From Gammaproteobacteria bacterium (GTDB lineage Bacteria > Pseudomonadota > Gammaproteobacteria > Pseudomonadales > Pseudohongiellaceae): 64,000 bases of DNA. The stretch lies in assembly GCA_012960305.1 (NCBI GenBank), contig DUBM01000009.1:146238-210237 (forward strand). The letters are read 5' to 3'. Position 1 is the stretch's first letter; every line of letters begins with the position of its first letter. This document shows positions 7,767 to 16,597 of this stretch, piece after piece. The translations under genes and the position numbers were made by a program. Below the pieces are notes generated by a model. That model did no database searches and was not told the DNA's origin. It saw only the letters and a program-made list of their open reading frames with translations.

Positions 7767-8486
7767 TTAGAGGCAACGACGAAACATCCCTATTAACCGC
7801 TCCCAGTGCCTTTCGGCAGAGGCTTTGTGGTATTTGCCGGCTCGTAAGGGGAATACAAATCCATGCTCCGTTCCCGGATACCATTCGACTCGAGAATTTA
7901 CTTTAGTTTTAGCCAAGTGCTTTTCTAAAGCAGCTACCATTTCTTGAGGAGCGTACTCATCAGTTTCCGCAAAGCCGAAATACATTTCGCCTTTAATCTT
8001 ATCAGCGTCGAGATGAGGGGAATCAGCTGCGTCTGAATAAAGTCGCACGCCGTGAAATGAAGCAGCTGCAGCGATTCTATTGGGATAAGCAGCTGCTGCA
8101 GCAAATGCAAAGGGCCCGCTCATGCAGTAGCCAACACAACCCACTTTGCCGTTTTTTGCTGCGACGTCATTGTCTGCGGTTCCCAGTAGTTCGTTTACGT
8201 CCTCGTTCACCATGGCATTACTTAAAGAATCCATATGGCCGCGCATTTTCTCACGAGAAACATTCTGAATTTCGAATTCGCGGACCCTTCGGTAATAGAG
8301 GTTTGGTAACATGACATAATAACCTGACGAACCTAGTCTGCGAGCCATGTCATGTAATTCCTCACGTTTGCCTGGCGCATCCATCAAAAACAATATTATA
8401 GGATGAGGTCCATCTTCTTCTGGATGCGTTATGAATGTATTCATAACACCGTTTTTGGTTTGAATATCGATTTCTTGATCTATCAT
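7767..8486 (-). CDS. Dienelactone hydrolase family protein
   Basis: 239-aa alpha/beta hydrolase. The nucleophile elbow is GYCMSG with Cys121, as in carboxymethylenebutenolidase rather than serine esterases. The triad is completed by Asp in FAETDEYAP and His in GTEHGF. The Asp-rich N-terminal region and DAPGKREELHDMARRL segment are typical of the family. It could open lactones formed during aromatic ring degradation, which would suit the neighbouring oxidative enzymes, but no ring-cleavage genes are in the window. No signal peptide. Confidence 0.85.
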   Translation of the reverse strand: MIDQEIDIQTKNGVMNTFITHPEEDGPHPIILFLMDAPGKREELHDMARRLGSSGYYVMLPNLYYRRVREFEIQNVSREKMRGHMDSLSNAMVNEDVNELLGTADNDVAAKNGKVGCVGYCMSGPFAFAAAAAYPNRIAAAASFHGVRLYSDAADSPHLDADKIKGEMYFGFAETDEYAPQEMVAALEKHLAKTKVNSRVEWYPGTEHGFVFPLRAGKYHKASAERHWERLIGMFRRCL

Positions 8487-8511
8487 GCTTCTTAGTCCTT
8501 TTTGCTTGCGA

Positions 8512-9024
8512 TCACCAATTCTTATTAGGTTTGAGCCAATGCACTGCGTTTATGAAGTCGTCATTTGGCACTTCCATTTTGTCCAGCCGTTCATTGACTG
8601 CATTTAAAACATTATCACCATAGAGGTCGATATTAGACATCGCCTTCCAGAATTTATTACCTCCAGAAGTGCTCATATGCCCTACAAATGCATCCATTAC
8701 ATATCGCAAGTTATCATCTGTTTCGAGGCCTTCTTGATTTAATTTGAGCAACATATCAAGCTGATTCCCCATAGCAAAAAGTGCCATACTGGCCTTAGTT
8801 TGTCGATCAGGATCCATATCATCATAGTTGTGAAGAAATTCTCGATATTCAGAACTATGCTCTGCCATAAAGAACATCATTTCCTGCCATATATGCCTTT
8901 GCTCCCTTTGCGAAGAAGCAAGAGCCAAGCGGTTAGAAGTACGTGTTTGCATGCCAAGAAATATTAGTGAAATTACCACGCCTATCCCACCCAAAAACTC
9001 ACCCCAGATACTCAACATTTCCAT
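8512..9024 (-). CDS. Unknown protein with one N-terminal membrane helix
   Basis: 170 aa from the ATG at 9024; a TTG five codons upstream is also in frame, but the ATG looks more natural. Residues about 6-24 form a transmembrane helix (FLGGIGVVISLIFLGMQT); the remainder is a helical, Met-rich cytoplasmic or periplasmic domain with WQEMMFFMAEHSSEYREF. I recognise a general class of small single-helix bacterial proteins with this layout but no named family. The dienelactone hydrolase start lies 25 bp beyond its stop, so the two may be cotranscribed. Confidence 0.6.
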   Translation of the reverse strand: MEMLSIWGEFLGGIGVVISLIFLGMQTRTSNRLALASSQREQRHIWQEMMFFMAEHSSEYREFLHNYDDMDPDRQTKASMALFAMGNQLDMLLKLNQEGLETDDNLRYVMDAFVGHMSTSGGNKFWKAMSNIDLYGDNVLNAVNERLDKMEVPNDDFINAVHWLKPNKNW

Positions 9025-9313
9025 ATATTTACGCCCCAATTAATAAAATCAAATAAGAATAGTACAAACTAATACAGATGGTAGTTTACAAACAAGGGAA
9101 GGTGAAAATAATGCCAATAGCAAACTTAATCCCTATGGAAGCTATTTCTGCTCAACATGCTGATCAAACCGAACTAAAAGAAAGATCGAAGGGGGGTAAG
9201 ATTGATATCTGATGTCGCGTCGTTTGGACTAGTGAGTGAAAGAGTGCGTTCTTCAGAGCACATGAAGAGGAATGATTAGATCTCAGAAGTTGAGATGGAA
9301 TAAATTTTGCAAA

Positions 9314-9913
9314 TTATTTGATATAGGCTTCGGTAACAGCACGAACTGATTGACGAATTCCTTTGGCCATGGCCTTGGCAGAAATAGTGGCTTTCGATAT
9401 ACCATCTATATCTCTACCAACACTGAATCGGTCTGCGGCGCGCTTACCTATGTATTGTTCTTGAACTCCAGGGAATTCTAGAAAATCTCCCCAAGTGTGA
9501 CGTAGTGACTCTTTATAGTAGATGACTCTTAGCCCGATGATATTTCCTTCTAAATCCATACCCACCAAGCTGTCTATTTCTCCGCTAAAGCCACTGGGCT
9601 CTGGTGGTACATCCGCTGAGACAAAAGCATAACCAATTAGGGTCTTCTCTTCGCTCGCTTCATCGGTGCGATAGGCCTTGTAGACTGGTGGTTTACCTTC
9701 CTTCTCGGAAAAGCTGTCAGCGCCTGGAACTACTTCTTTTAGCAGCCGATTGGATGTGTGATCTTTATTGGCCGCGTAAATAGCAGAATGAATTCCAGTA
9801 CTATCAAAAAAACCCATAAAGGAGTTGCCACCATCAAACATGATGGCGGAGATTAATAATCCAAAGCCTAAGACAGGCTTAGACCATGACTCAATTGGCG
9901 TCGTACTTAACAT
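9314..9913 (-). CDS. Membrane-anchored FMN-binding domain protein
   Basis: 199 aa from the ATG at 9913. An N-terminal helix (PVLGFGLLISAIMF) is followed by an extracytoplasmic domain resembling the FMN-binding domain of RnfG, NqrC and NosR: SLVGMDLEGNIIGLRV, then HTWGDFLEFPG, and near the C-terminus DGISKATIS. In those proteins the Thr of such a motif (here about T176) carries covalently bound FMN, attached by the flavin transferase ApbE. No apbE, rnf, nqr or nos genes are nearby. The frame is open upstream to 10024, but that extension reads unlike protein and overlaps the region before the divergent transporter. No clear ribosome site. Confidence 0.72.
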   Translation of the reverse strand: MLSTTPIESWSKPVLGFGLLISAIMFDGGNSFMGFFDSTGIHSAIYAANKDHTSNRLLKEVVPGADSFSEKEGKPPVYKAYRTDEASEEKTLIGYAFVSADVPPEPSGFSGEIDSLVGMDLEGNIIGLRVIYYKESLRHTWGDFLEFPGVQEQYIGKRAADRFSVGRDIDGISKATISAKAMAKGIRQSVRAVTEAYIK

Positions 9914-10122
9914 TTGGTTATTTGACCATAAGAAGCCCGATGATTTAAAGCGGGAACTGCAACTGAAAAGTAACAATTCTTTACAGGAAGATGGGTACTT
10001 TTCTGGCGCGGCTGTGCGGTACATTGATGGCAGGCAAGAAGAATTTATTTTGATTAGTTACGCGTAATTTTGTACTTATATAGGGTATGCTGCGAGCTCT
10101 TTTTTTCATAGATTCGCTTAAC

Positions 10123-11025
10123 ATGCAGCCATCCAATAAATTCAATACGATCGCCTTCGTCGTTGCTGGAGCAGGAATTTCTACCTTTGCCGGCATGGAT
10201 GTGGTGATGAAGGGTTTGTCCTTGAGCCTTGGGGCATATAACGCTATGTTTTGGCGGAGTATTATCTCTGTATCTCTCGCGGCATTACTCTATCTGTGGT
10301 GGCGTCCTGCCTGGCCGACAGTCGATGTCATTCGATTACATCTGTGGCGCGGGTTTATCATTTCCATTATGGCTTTCTTGTTTTTTTGGGGTTTGAAATA
10401 CCTGCCCGTAGCAGAAGCAATTGGCTTATCTTTTATTGCTCCTCTAATAGCTCTCTATTTGGCCGTAGTTATTCTTAAAGAAGATATTGGAAAGCACGCA
10501 ATCATTGCTTCACTGATTGGATTACTTGGAGCGGTTATTATCGTTTCTGGTCGCTTGAGTGGCCAATACGATGAGGAAATGGGAAAGGGTATTGCCGCGA
10601 TACTATTGTCGGCAGTTATGTATGCCTACAATATAATTCTTCAACGTCAACAAGCTCTCGTTGCTGGCCCTGTAGAGATAGCTTTTTTCCAAAACAGCAC
10701 CATCATTGTTCTATTCGCCAGTCTATCGCCCTTTTTTTCGGTAGTGCCAACTATAGATTACGTGCCGATGTTAGCCGCTGCAGCTGTACTCGGCCTTGTT
10801 TCATCATTGATGATGTCATGGGCTTATGCCCGAGCTCCGGCTAACATGTTAATTCCGGTGGAATACACAGCCTTTGGTTGGGCAGCACTATTTGGCTGGT
10901 TTGTGTTCGGTGAAACAGTGACCCTAACTACAATATTGGGAACGACCCTTATCGTTGCTGGCTGTCTGGTAACAGCATGGCAAAAACCAGAGCATGTAGA
11001 CCACATAGAGACGACAGCGGTCTAG
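10123..11025 (+). CDS. EamA/DMT-family transporter
   Basis: About 300 aa with ten predicted membrane helices in two EamA repeats (roughly 1-135 and 150-285), the drug/metabolite transporter architecture. The end of the first repeat (GLKYLPVAEAIGLSFIAPL) and the matching region of the second (WAYARAPANMLIPVEY) are characteristic. It probably exports a small metabolite; the substrate is unknown. An in-frame ATG at 10087 would add 12 residues, but its only purine-rich site (AGGG) is too close to that start. Inner membrane. Confidence 0.85.
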   Translation: MQPSNKFNTIAFVVAGAGISTFAGMDVVMKGLSLSLGAYNAMFWRSIISVSLAALLYLWWRPAWPTVDVIRLHLWRGFIISIMAFLFFWGLKYLPVAEAIGLSFIAPLIALYLAVVILKEDIGKHAIIASLIGLLGAVIIVSGRLSGQYDEEMGKGIAAILLSAVMYAYNIILQRQQALVAGPVEIAFFQNSTIIVLFASLSPFFSVVPTIDYVPMLAAAAVLGLVSSLMMSWAYARAPANMLIPVEYTAFGWAALFGWFVFGETVTLTTILGTTLIVAGCLVTAWQKPEHVDHIETTAV

Positions 11026-11079
11026 TTTTCCCCTTAAAGAAAGCTTCATCCTTAAAGATAGCCCCACCCTTAAAAGCAG

Positions 11080-12039
11080 TTACAGTATTCGCTCTTTCGC
11101 CGCCTGATACTCTTTCCGTAATCTACCAACAAAATCTGCAACTGGTACCACAGCCTTTACTGCGTTAATTCCTTGGCCACATCCCCAGATATCTTTCCAG
11201 GCTTTGGATTTATTGCTTCCGCCGGAACCGAAGCTCATCATCGAAGCGTCACTTTCTGGTAAGTTATCAGGGTCCATGCCTGCAGCTTCAATCGATGGCC
11301 TTAGGTAATTTCCCAACACTCCTGTAAACAAATTGGTGTAGACGATATCGCTTGCCGCGTAATCCACCAAAGCTTGTTTATAAGCAAGGTCGGCATTGGC
11401 TTCATCAGTCGCGATGAAAGCAGAACCGATATAACCAAGGTCTGCGCCCATTGCACGTGCTGCCAGCACACCATCGCCGGTCGCAATTGCGCCAGACAAA
11501 AGAATAGTGCCATCGAACCACTCTCTTACTTCTTGGATAAAAGCCATCGGCGACAAAGTTCCAGCATGGCCGCCCGCTCCGGAGGCGACACAAATTAGAC
11601 CGTCGGCTCCTTTTTCAATCGCTTTTTTAGCGAAGCGGTTATTAATTACATCGTGTAAGCAGATGCCACCATAGGAGTGAATAGCTTCAAAAACTTCTGT
11701 TCTGGCTCCGAGAGAAGTAATAATAATTGGAGCTTTGTGCTTAACGCACATTTCTACGTCATGCATTAGTCGGTCGTTAGACTTATGCACGATTTGATTT
11801 ACCGCATAAGGTGCCGCTGGTTGATCTGGGTTGGTTTGATTATGGGCATCTAGTTCTTCATTGATGCGGGTAAGCCATTTATCGAGCATTTCTGCGGGCC
11901 GTGCGTTCAAAGCCGGGAAAGATCCTACGACACCTGCTTTGCATTGTGCAATCACCAAGTCGGGATTCGAGATTATAAATAGAGGAGCACCCACGGCGGG
12001 AATAGAGAGGCGTCCTTTCATGCATTCTGGTAAAGGCAT
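11080..12039 (-). CDS. Nitronate monooxygenase (2-nitropropane dioxygenase family)
   Basis: 319-aa FMN-dependent TIM-barrel enzyme that oxidises alkyl nitronates. The barrel starts with IPAVGAPLFIISNPDL, followed by GVVGSFPALNARP and the FMN-phosphate region GADGLICVASGAGGHAG, then LLSGAIATGDGVLAARAMGADLGYIGSAF, all typical of the NMO family. Soluble, no signal peptide. Transcribed toward the EamA gene. Some members of the family are enoyl reductases, so the exact reaction is uncertain. Confidence 0.88.
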   Translation of the reverse strand: MPLPECMKGRLSIPAVGAPLFIISNPDLVIAQCKAGVVGSFPALNARPAEMLDKWLTRINEELDAHNQTNPDQPAAPYAVNQIVHKSNDRLMHDVEMCVKHKAPIIITSLGARTEVFEAIHSYGGICLHDVINNRFAKKAIEKGADGLICVASGAGGHAGTLSPMAFIQEVREWFDGTILLSGAIATGDGVLAARAMGADLGYIGSAFIATDEANADLAYKQALVDYAASDIVYTNLFTGVLGNYLRPSIEAAGMDPDNLPESDASMMSFGSGGSNKSKAWKDIWGCGQGINAVKAVVPVADFVGRLRKEYQAAKERIL

Positions 12040-12286
12040 AGCAGTTCCGATAGTTGGTTGTATTTAAGGCTGTTTTAGACTATGAGTGATAGTTTCGACT
12101 TGGTTTACAAATTGAGCGTTCTTATAAATTAGGAGTTCTCACAAAAAGAAGCGCTTTTATAAATGGAGATTTTTTTTGCAAAACTGGACTTCATTTTAAT
12201 AGCGCAGAAGGAATATACAGTACAAAGCTAATCCTGTGGAGATTTTTCTCTCAGCGCTCTTAATTTCCTAAATTCTCAGGGAATAT

Positions 12287-13039
12287 TTAGGATTGTTTCT
12301 CTACCACCCAATCCTTTGCATCTACATTCCAATCTCGGGCGAGATAAATGAAGGGGGTATCCACCAGCGCAATGATGACTTTGAACAAATACTTAGCCAG
12401 AGCTAATTGCATTGCTGTGGCAAAATCTACTACTCCCCACCATACAACAATGCCGTAGATTAGAGTATCGATCGCTTGAGAAACCATTGTTGAGGCATTA
12501 TTCCGCAACCAGAGATGTCGGCCCTGTGTTTTTGTTTTTATCTTATGAAAAATCCACACATCGAATCGCTGGCTGATTAAATACGCAAGGAGGGAACCTA
12601 AGACAAATCTGGGAGTGAAAGTGAACAGAGTAGCCGTCGCTTGATGCATGCTTTGAGCTAAGCCAGCTGTTTCAGGGTTTGTTGCCGGAAGATACATCAG
12701 ACTAATACTGATCATTACGATAATAATCACACTCACCACAAAGCCAATCATAACTGCCCGAGTGGCTTCGCGCTTACCATAACGCTCACTAAGTAAATCT
12801 GTTGCAAAGTAAATACTGGAATAGAGAATAACGCCCATGCTGGTTTGCATGCCAAAAATTTCAGTTAGCTTTGGCCCTTGCAAGTTAGCCAACAGTAGGC
12901 TGATAACAATACTTGCGTAGAGTCCCTGTCGACCGAATAGACGGAATAGAATTATTGCAAAACTCAGATCGGCAACGATGGTAAAAAACCATAGAAATTC
13001 CTGATGAAATTGAAACCACTCGGTGATTGGGGCGGACAT
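12287..13039 (-). CDS. yhhQ: Queuosine precursor transporter (YhhQ/VUT family)
   Basis: 250 aa with about six membrane helices. The family signature region SSIYFATDLLSERYGKREA is clear, as are the later polar helix residues FVLGSLLAYLISQRFDVW and NNASTMVSQAIDTLIY. E. coli YhhQ imports the queuosine precursors preQ0 and preQ1; this protein probably does the same. It is distant from queD, queE and queC, which lie 14-34 kb away and provide the de novo route, so the cell appears able both to make and to salvage the precursor. No ribosome site stands out. Confidence 0.85.
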   Translation of the reverse strand: MSAPITEWFQFHQEFLWFFTIVADLSFAIILFRLFGRQGLYASIVISLLLANLQGPKLTEIFGMQTSMGVILYSSIYFATDLLSERYGKREATRAVMIGFVVSVIIIVMISISLMYLPATNPETAGLAQSMHQATATLFTFTPRFVLGSLLAYLISQRFDVWIFHKIKTKTQGRHLWLRNNASTMVSQAIDTLIYGIVVWWGVVDFATAMQLALAKYLFKVIIALVDTPFIYLARDWNVDAKDWVVEKQS

Positions 13040-13169
13040 AAAGTGTTGGTCTTACTCGGAATTTATCAGAGGCTTCCAGCAATATGGAATGCCATGCCAT
13101 ACATATAAGTTTAGCAATCCTATCCTTAGTCAGCTAGAAGGACAACAGAATGGAGTTGGAGCCATTAGT

Positions 13170-13721
13170 TTAACTGCGAGAAGTTACTCGAAATGTCCAC
13201 CAGTGATCGAAACGAACTTGATCGAGTGGTGGCCTTGGCGTAACCATGGTTTCCAGATCGGTGTGCTGGAGTTTTTCTACTCTAGCTCGAAAGGATCGGT
13301 CCATAGTTTCCGGGTCTGTTTCTCGATTCACTACAACAGGATAGACAAGATTGCCCAGTCTAAGTATTGCAGATTCATCTTCACCAACTCGCGCTGCCCA
13401 GTATTTACGAGTACAAACAGAGCAACTTAAAAATAGTTCACCTTCTGGTGTGGCCATGCAATTGAGGTTTATGGAATGGGGCCGTATACCTGCCCAGATT
13501 TGTAGCTGACAAAGATTTTCTTCATTGGCAGTGGTTAGATTCCAATCGGCAACAGGCTCATCAACTTGTTCCCCAAATAAAAACCCCCCAGGCGACGTTT
13601 CACACGGGCATATGTTGGAGTAAATGATAAACCCTACAACTATGCTTACCGACAGTACGGCAAGACAGCCACCAATCCACAATTTAAGTTTGCTGTTATT
13701 AGGTGCAGCGGATTCGTTCAT
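13170..13721 (-). CDS. Unknown membrane-anchored Cys-containing protein
   Basis: 183 aa: short cytoplasmic tail, one transmembrane helix (about 14-35), then an extracytoplasmic domain. The domain has two cysteine groups, CPC just after the helix and CSVC (in LFLSCSVCTRKYW), plus single Cys in ENLCQ and NLNC. I do not recognise a named family, though the segment PHSINLNCM followed by GELFLSC looks conserved in style. GGAG precedes the ATG. It is the last gene of the DUF1592-DUF1552-ankyrin cluster, 42 bp after the ankyrin gene. The CxxC may bind metal or form a redox pair (inference). Confidence 0.6.
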   Translation of the reverse strand: MNESAAPNNSKLKLWIGGCLAVLSVSIVVGFIIYSNICPCETSPGGFLFGEQVDEPVADWNLTTANEENLCQLQIWAGIRPHSINLNCMATPEGELFLSCSVCTRKYWAARVGEDESAILRLGNLVYPVVVNRETDPETMDRSFRARVEKLQHTDLETMVTPRPPLDQVRFDHWWTFRVTSRS

Positions 13722-13763
13722 GGTATTACTAGCTCCGGTTGGTATTGATGGAAAATAAGCTGG

Positions 13764-15239
13764 CTATTTTGGCAGCGCGTATTGATCCATTAGTTCTTGA
13801 ATTACAGTCTCAGTAACTCTGGAACTCACTATATTCATTCCTCGATGGATTCCCGCTGCAATGATCAATGGGGTATGACCAAAATCATTCTCCTGACTCC
13901 ATATCGATATTTCAGCACCCTGTTGATCGAGATATTCAACGACTGAGGGTGCATGCTTATACGCAGCGCCATGCATGGCAGTATTGCCGCGGTCATCTAC
14001 AGCATTAATGTCACTTCCTAAACTTAATATGTACTTTACTGATTCCAATATTTCGCTTTCAGTGCCGGGGTCTTCCCCAGGGGATTCCGTTCCGAGCCCG
14101 GCCGCTACCATTAAAGGCGTGCTTTCATCGATATTAGGAATTTCAGGATCGGCGCCAAGCTCCACTAACAAGCGTAATAGGTCTACGTCGGCGCTTCTCG
14201 AAGCTAATAAGAATGGAGTGCTGCTTTCCATGTTCAAGCTGCTCACTCCCACCGGCGGTCGGCCACTGGCGAGCGCGTTTAAATCGGCCCCATGACCAAC
14301 AAGCTCCCGAACAAAATCCAAACTTCCCAATTCACCTGATCCTTCAGGTGTTGGATTATTACTACCTGACTGTCCCGCTTTGCGTACCCATGAAACCTGG
14401 TGAAGAGGAGTCCAGCCTAGAGGGTTATGATTTGGATCGGCACCTGCTTCTAGTAACAGAGCTGCTGTTTCAAAATGAGCACTGCCAGCTGCTAAAAGTA
14501 ATCCATTCATTCCTGTTTGTGTGGCAGTCCCCGTCCCATTTTCAGTAATTATTCCCGCGCGGGCGGGCAATGATTCAGTTATATCAGCACCATGATTCAA
14601 TAAGCTCTCAACGATTTCTGAATGACCTTCTCGTGCAGCGAATAGTAATGCAGTAAAGCCTTTATCGGAGCGAGCATCTAAGGCAGCACCGCTGGTAAGT
14701 AACAATTCAACTACGGCCAGATTGTTTTCACCGGCTGCCCACATGAGAGGGGTCTGTCCACGCCAACTTTCAGCGGTATTAGCATCTGCACCGCCATCAA
14801 GCAGAAGTTGTACAACCCCAGTGACACCCACGCGAGCTGCAGTGAGTAAGGCGGTTTCGTTTTCGCTCATGGTGGTATTAACATTGGCACTTGCGTCAAG
14901 CAGCAGGCTGACCATTTCTGCATTACCATTGTTGGCCGCTAATGAGAGCGCCGCAACTTCATAACGGTTTTTTGCATTCACATCGGCGCCCGCCGCGATC
15001 AATTGCCTAGCCATGCCGATATTATCGCGATGTACGGCCCAGTGCAGCGCGCGTGTGCCATTGGCCTCTCTTTCGTTTACATCAAAACCCTGGTCCAGTA
15101 GTACACGGAACGTCGACAAATCTTGCGCGTTGACTGCATCGATTAATCGCGTATCCTGTGCCGCACTCTCTGCCTCTGCAAAAGACACAAGTAGTAACAA
15201 GGTAACTAATAGTATTGGTTTCCTAAAATTGAATTTCAT
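13764..15239 (-). CDS. Exported ankyrin-repeat protein
   Basis: 491 aa. Signal peptide at about 1-24 (hydrophobic LLVTLLLLVSFAEA), then roughly ten ankyrin repeats through to the C-terminus; several copies show the canonical pattern of a TPL(H/M)-A start and a ALLLEAGADPN-like end. Ankyrin repeats mediate protein binding; in the periplasm the partner could be the DUF1552 or DUF1592 protein encoded just upstream (17 bp gap to the DUF1552 gene). Insertions between repeats (for example GQSGSNNPTPEGSGE) make the array irregular. Confidence 0.88.
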   Translation of the reverse strand: MKFNFRKPILLVTLLLLVSFAEAESAAQDTRLIDAVNAQDLSTFRVLLDQGFDVNEREANGTRALHWAVHRDNIGMARQLIAAGADVNAKNRYEVAALSLAANNGNAEMVSLLLDASANVNTTMSENETALLTAARVGVTGVVQLLLDGGADANTAESWRGQTPLMWAAGENNLAVVELLLTSGAALDARSDKGFTALLFAAREGHSEIVESLLNHGADITESLPARAGIITENGTGTATQTGMNGLLLAAGSAHFETAALLLEAGADPNHNPLGWTPLHQVSWVRKAGQSGSNNPTPEGSGELGSLDFVRELVGHGADLNALASGRPPVGVSSLNMESSTPFLLASRSADVDLLRLLVELGADPEIPNIDESTPLMVAAGLGTESPGEDPGTESEILESVKYILSLGSDINAVDDRGNTAMHGAAYKHAPSVVEYLDQQGAEISIWSQENDFGHTPLIIAAGIHRGMNIVSSRVTETVIQELMDQYALPK

Positions 15240-15256
15240 ATTCTTAAGTCCAACTC

Positions 15257-16597
15257 TTAAGCAGTAGGATGAAACAGCTCATCCAATCTGCCAGAACTAT
15301 CGGCAAAGCCCTCAAGATGAACCCCCATGCTATCCAACAAACTAAGATGTAAATTAGCTAGGGGTTGCTGCTCTTGAAAACTTATGTGCCTGCCGCCATG
15401 AATGCCGGTATTGTCACCACTAGCAACCACAATAGGAAGATTCGAATGATCGTGGACGTCAGGATTGCCCATGCCGCTACCCATTAAGTAGGTTGTATTA
15501 TCAAGCAACGTACCGTTACCTTCTTCCACTGAATCGAGTTTTTCTAATAAATATGCAAAGAGTGATACATGATACTTATTAATCTTAGAGAGTTTCTCTA
15601 ATTGCACAGGATCGTTGGCGTGATGGGAAACTGGGTGATGTGGCTCGCTAACTCCAATTTGTGGATAGCTGCGAGTGCTCGCTTCTCTTGCCAGTTGAAA
15701 AGACACAACTCGAGTTAAATCAGCTTGTAGTGCCAAAGTTTGTAGATCGATCATTAGTTTTACATGATCTTCCCATTCTTCCGGTACGCTGGTTGGGCGC
15801 GAAAGATCTGGTAGAGGAGAAGTGTCAGTTTGTTGTTGAGCTAAGTGCACTCGGCGCTCGACCTCGCGCACTGCAGTGAGATATTCATCCACCTTAACAA
15901 TATCGCTGGCGCCCAAGTTCTTTTGGTAATTGGCTATGTCATCCATCACCCAGTCTAGCAAGCTGGCATTCTTATCCAGTTCTTTTTTGCGTTGTTCCGG
16001 TGTGCCGCCATCGCCAAACAGCCGTTCAAACAATATGCGTGGATCGCCTTCTATGGGTAGCGGTGAGGTGGGTGACGACCAGGACAAACTGTTTTGATAA
16101 ACACAGGCATAACCATTATCGCAGTTGCCTACTAAAGAAATTAAATCGGCGCCAAGTTCCAGTGAAGGAATCGGCGTCTCGCGGCCAATAACTTGTGCGG
16201 CAATTTGGTCCACCGTCGTGCCCAGAAAATAATCACTACCCTCAGTCCGCAATGCCTTCACACAACTTAAGAACGCACAGTTAGAGGAAGCATGATTGCC
16301 AGTTGTATAGGCATCACGAATTTCTATATTAGAAATCACGTTAAGGTTTTTCAGGAATGGCGTCAGTGAAGACAATGATGGCGTTAGCTCAGTTAGGGCT
16401 CCCACTGTTTCTGGTACCCATGGGGCCGGATTCATGCCCATAGGTATATAGAAGTAGCCGAGTCGACGAGTTGATTCTGACGCGGTTCCAGATTGCGCAA
16501 GTGCTGGTACCATGGCGTCTAACATTGGCAGAGCGACCGCGGCACCGAGCCCGCGTAAAAAACTACGCCTAGGTAAGGCTTTCTTTGTAATAATCAT
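15257..16597 (-). CDS. Tat-exported DUF1552 protein
   Basis: 446 aa. A twin-arginine signal is clear: RRSFLRG at 10-16 followed by a hydrophobic stretch and ALAQ. The rest fits DUF1552, a domain common in Planctomycetes and some Gammaproteobacteria, with GYFYIPMGMNPAPW, NHASSNCAFLSC, and the C-terminal NTTYLMGSGMGNPDVHDHSN. The family is related to DUF1501-type secreted sulfatase-like proteins and its function is unknown. Its start overlaps the stop of the DUF1592 gene by four bases, so the two are coupled and probably form a complex. Confidence 0.9.
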   Translation of the reverse strand: MIITKKALPRRSFLRGLGAAVALPMLDAMVPALAQSGTASESTRRLGYFYIPMGMNPAPWVPETVGALTELTPSLSSLTPFLKNLNVISNIEIRDAYTTGNHASSNCAFLSCVKALRTEGSDYFLGTTVDQIAAQVIGRETPIPSLELGADLISLVGNCDNGYACVYQNSLSWSSPTSPLPIEGDPRILFERLFGDGGTPEQRKKELDKNASLLDWVMDDIANYQKNLGASDIVKVDEYLTAVREVERRVHLAQQQTDTSPLPDLSRPTSVPEEWEDHVKLMIDLQTLALQADLTRVVSFQLAREASTRSYPQIGVSEPHHPVSHHANDPVQLEKLSKINKYHVSLFAYLLEKLDSVEEGNGTLLDNTTYLMGSGMGNPDVHDHSNLPIVVASGDNTGIHGGRHISFQEQQPLANLHLSLLDSMGVHLEGFADSSGRLDELFHPTA

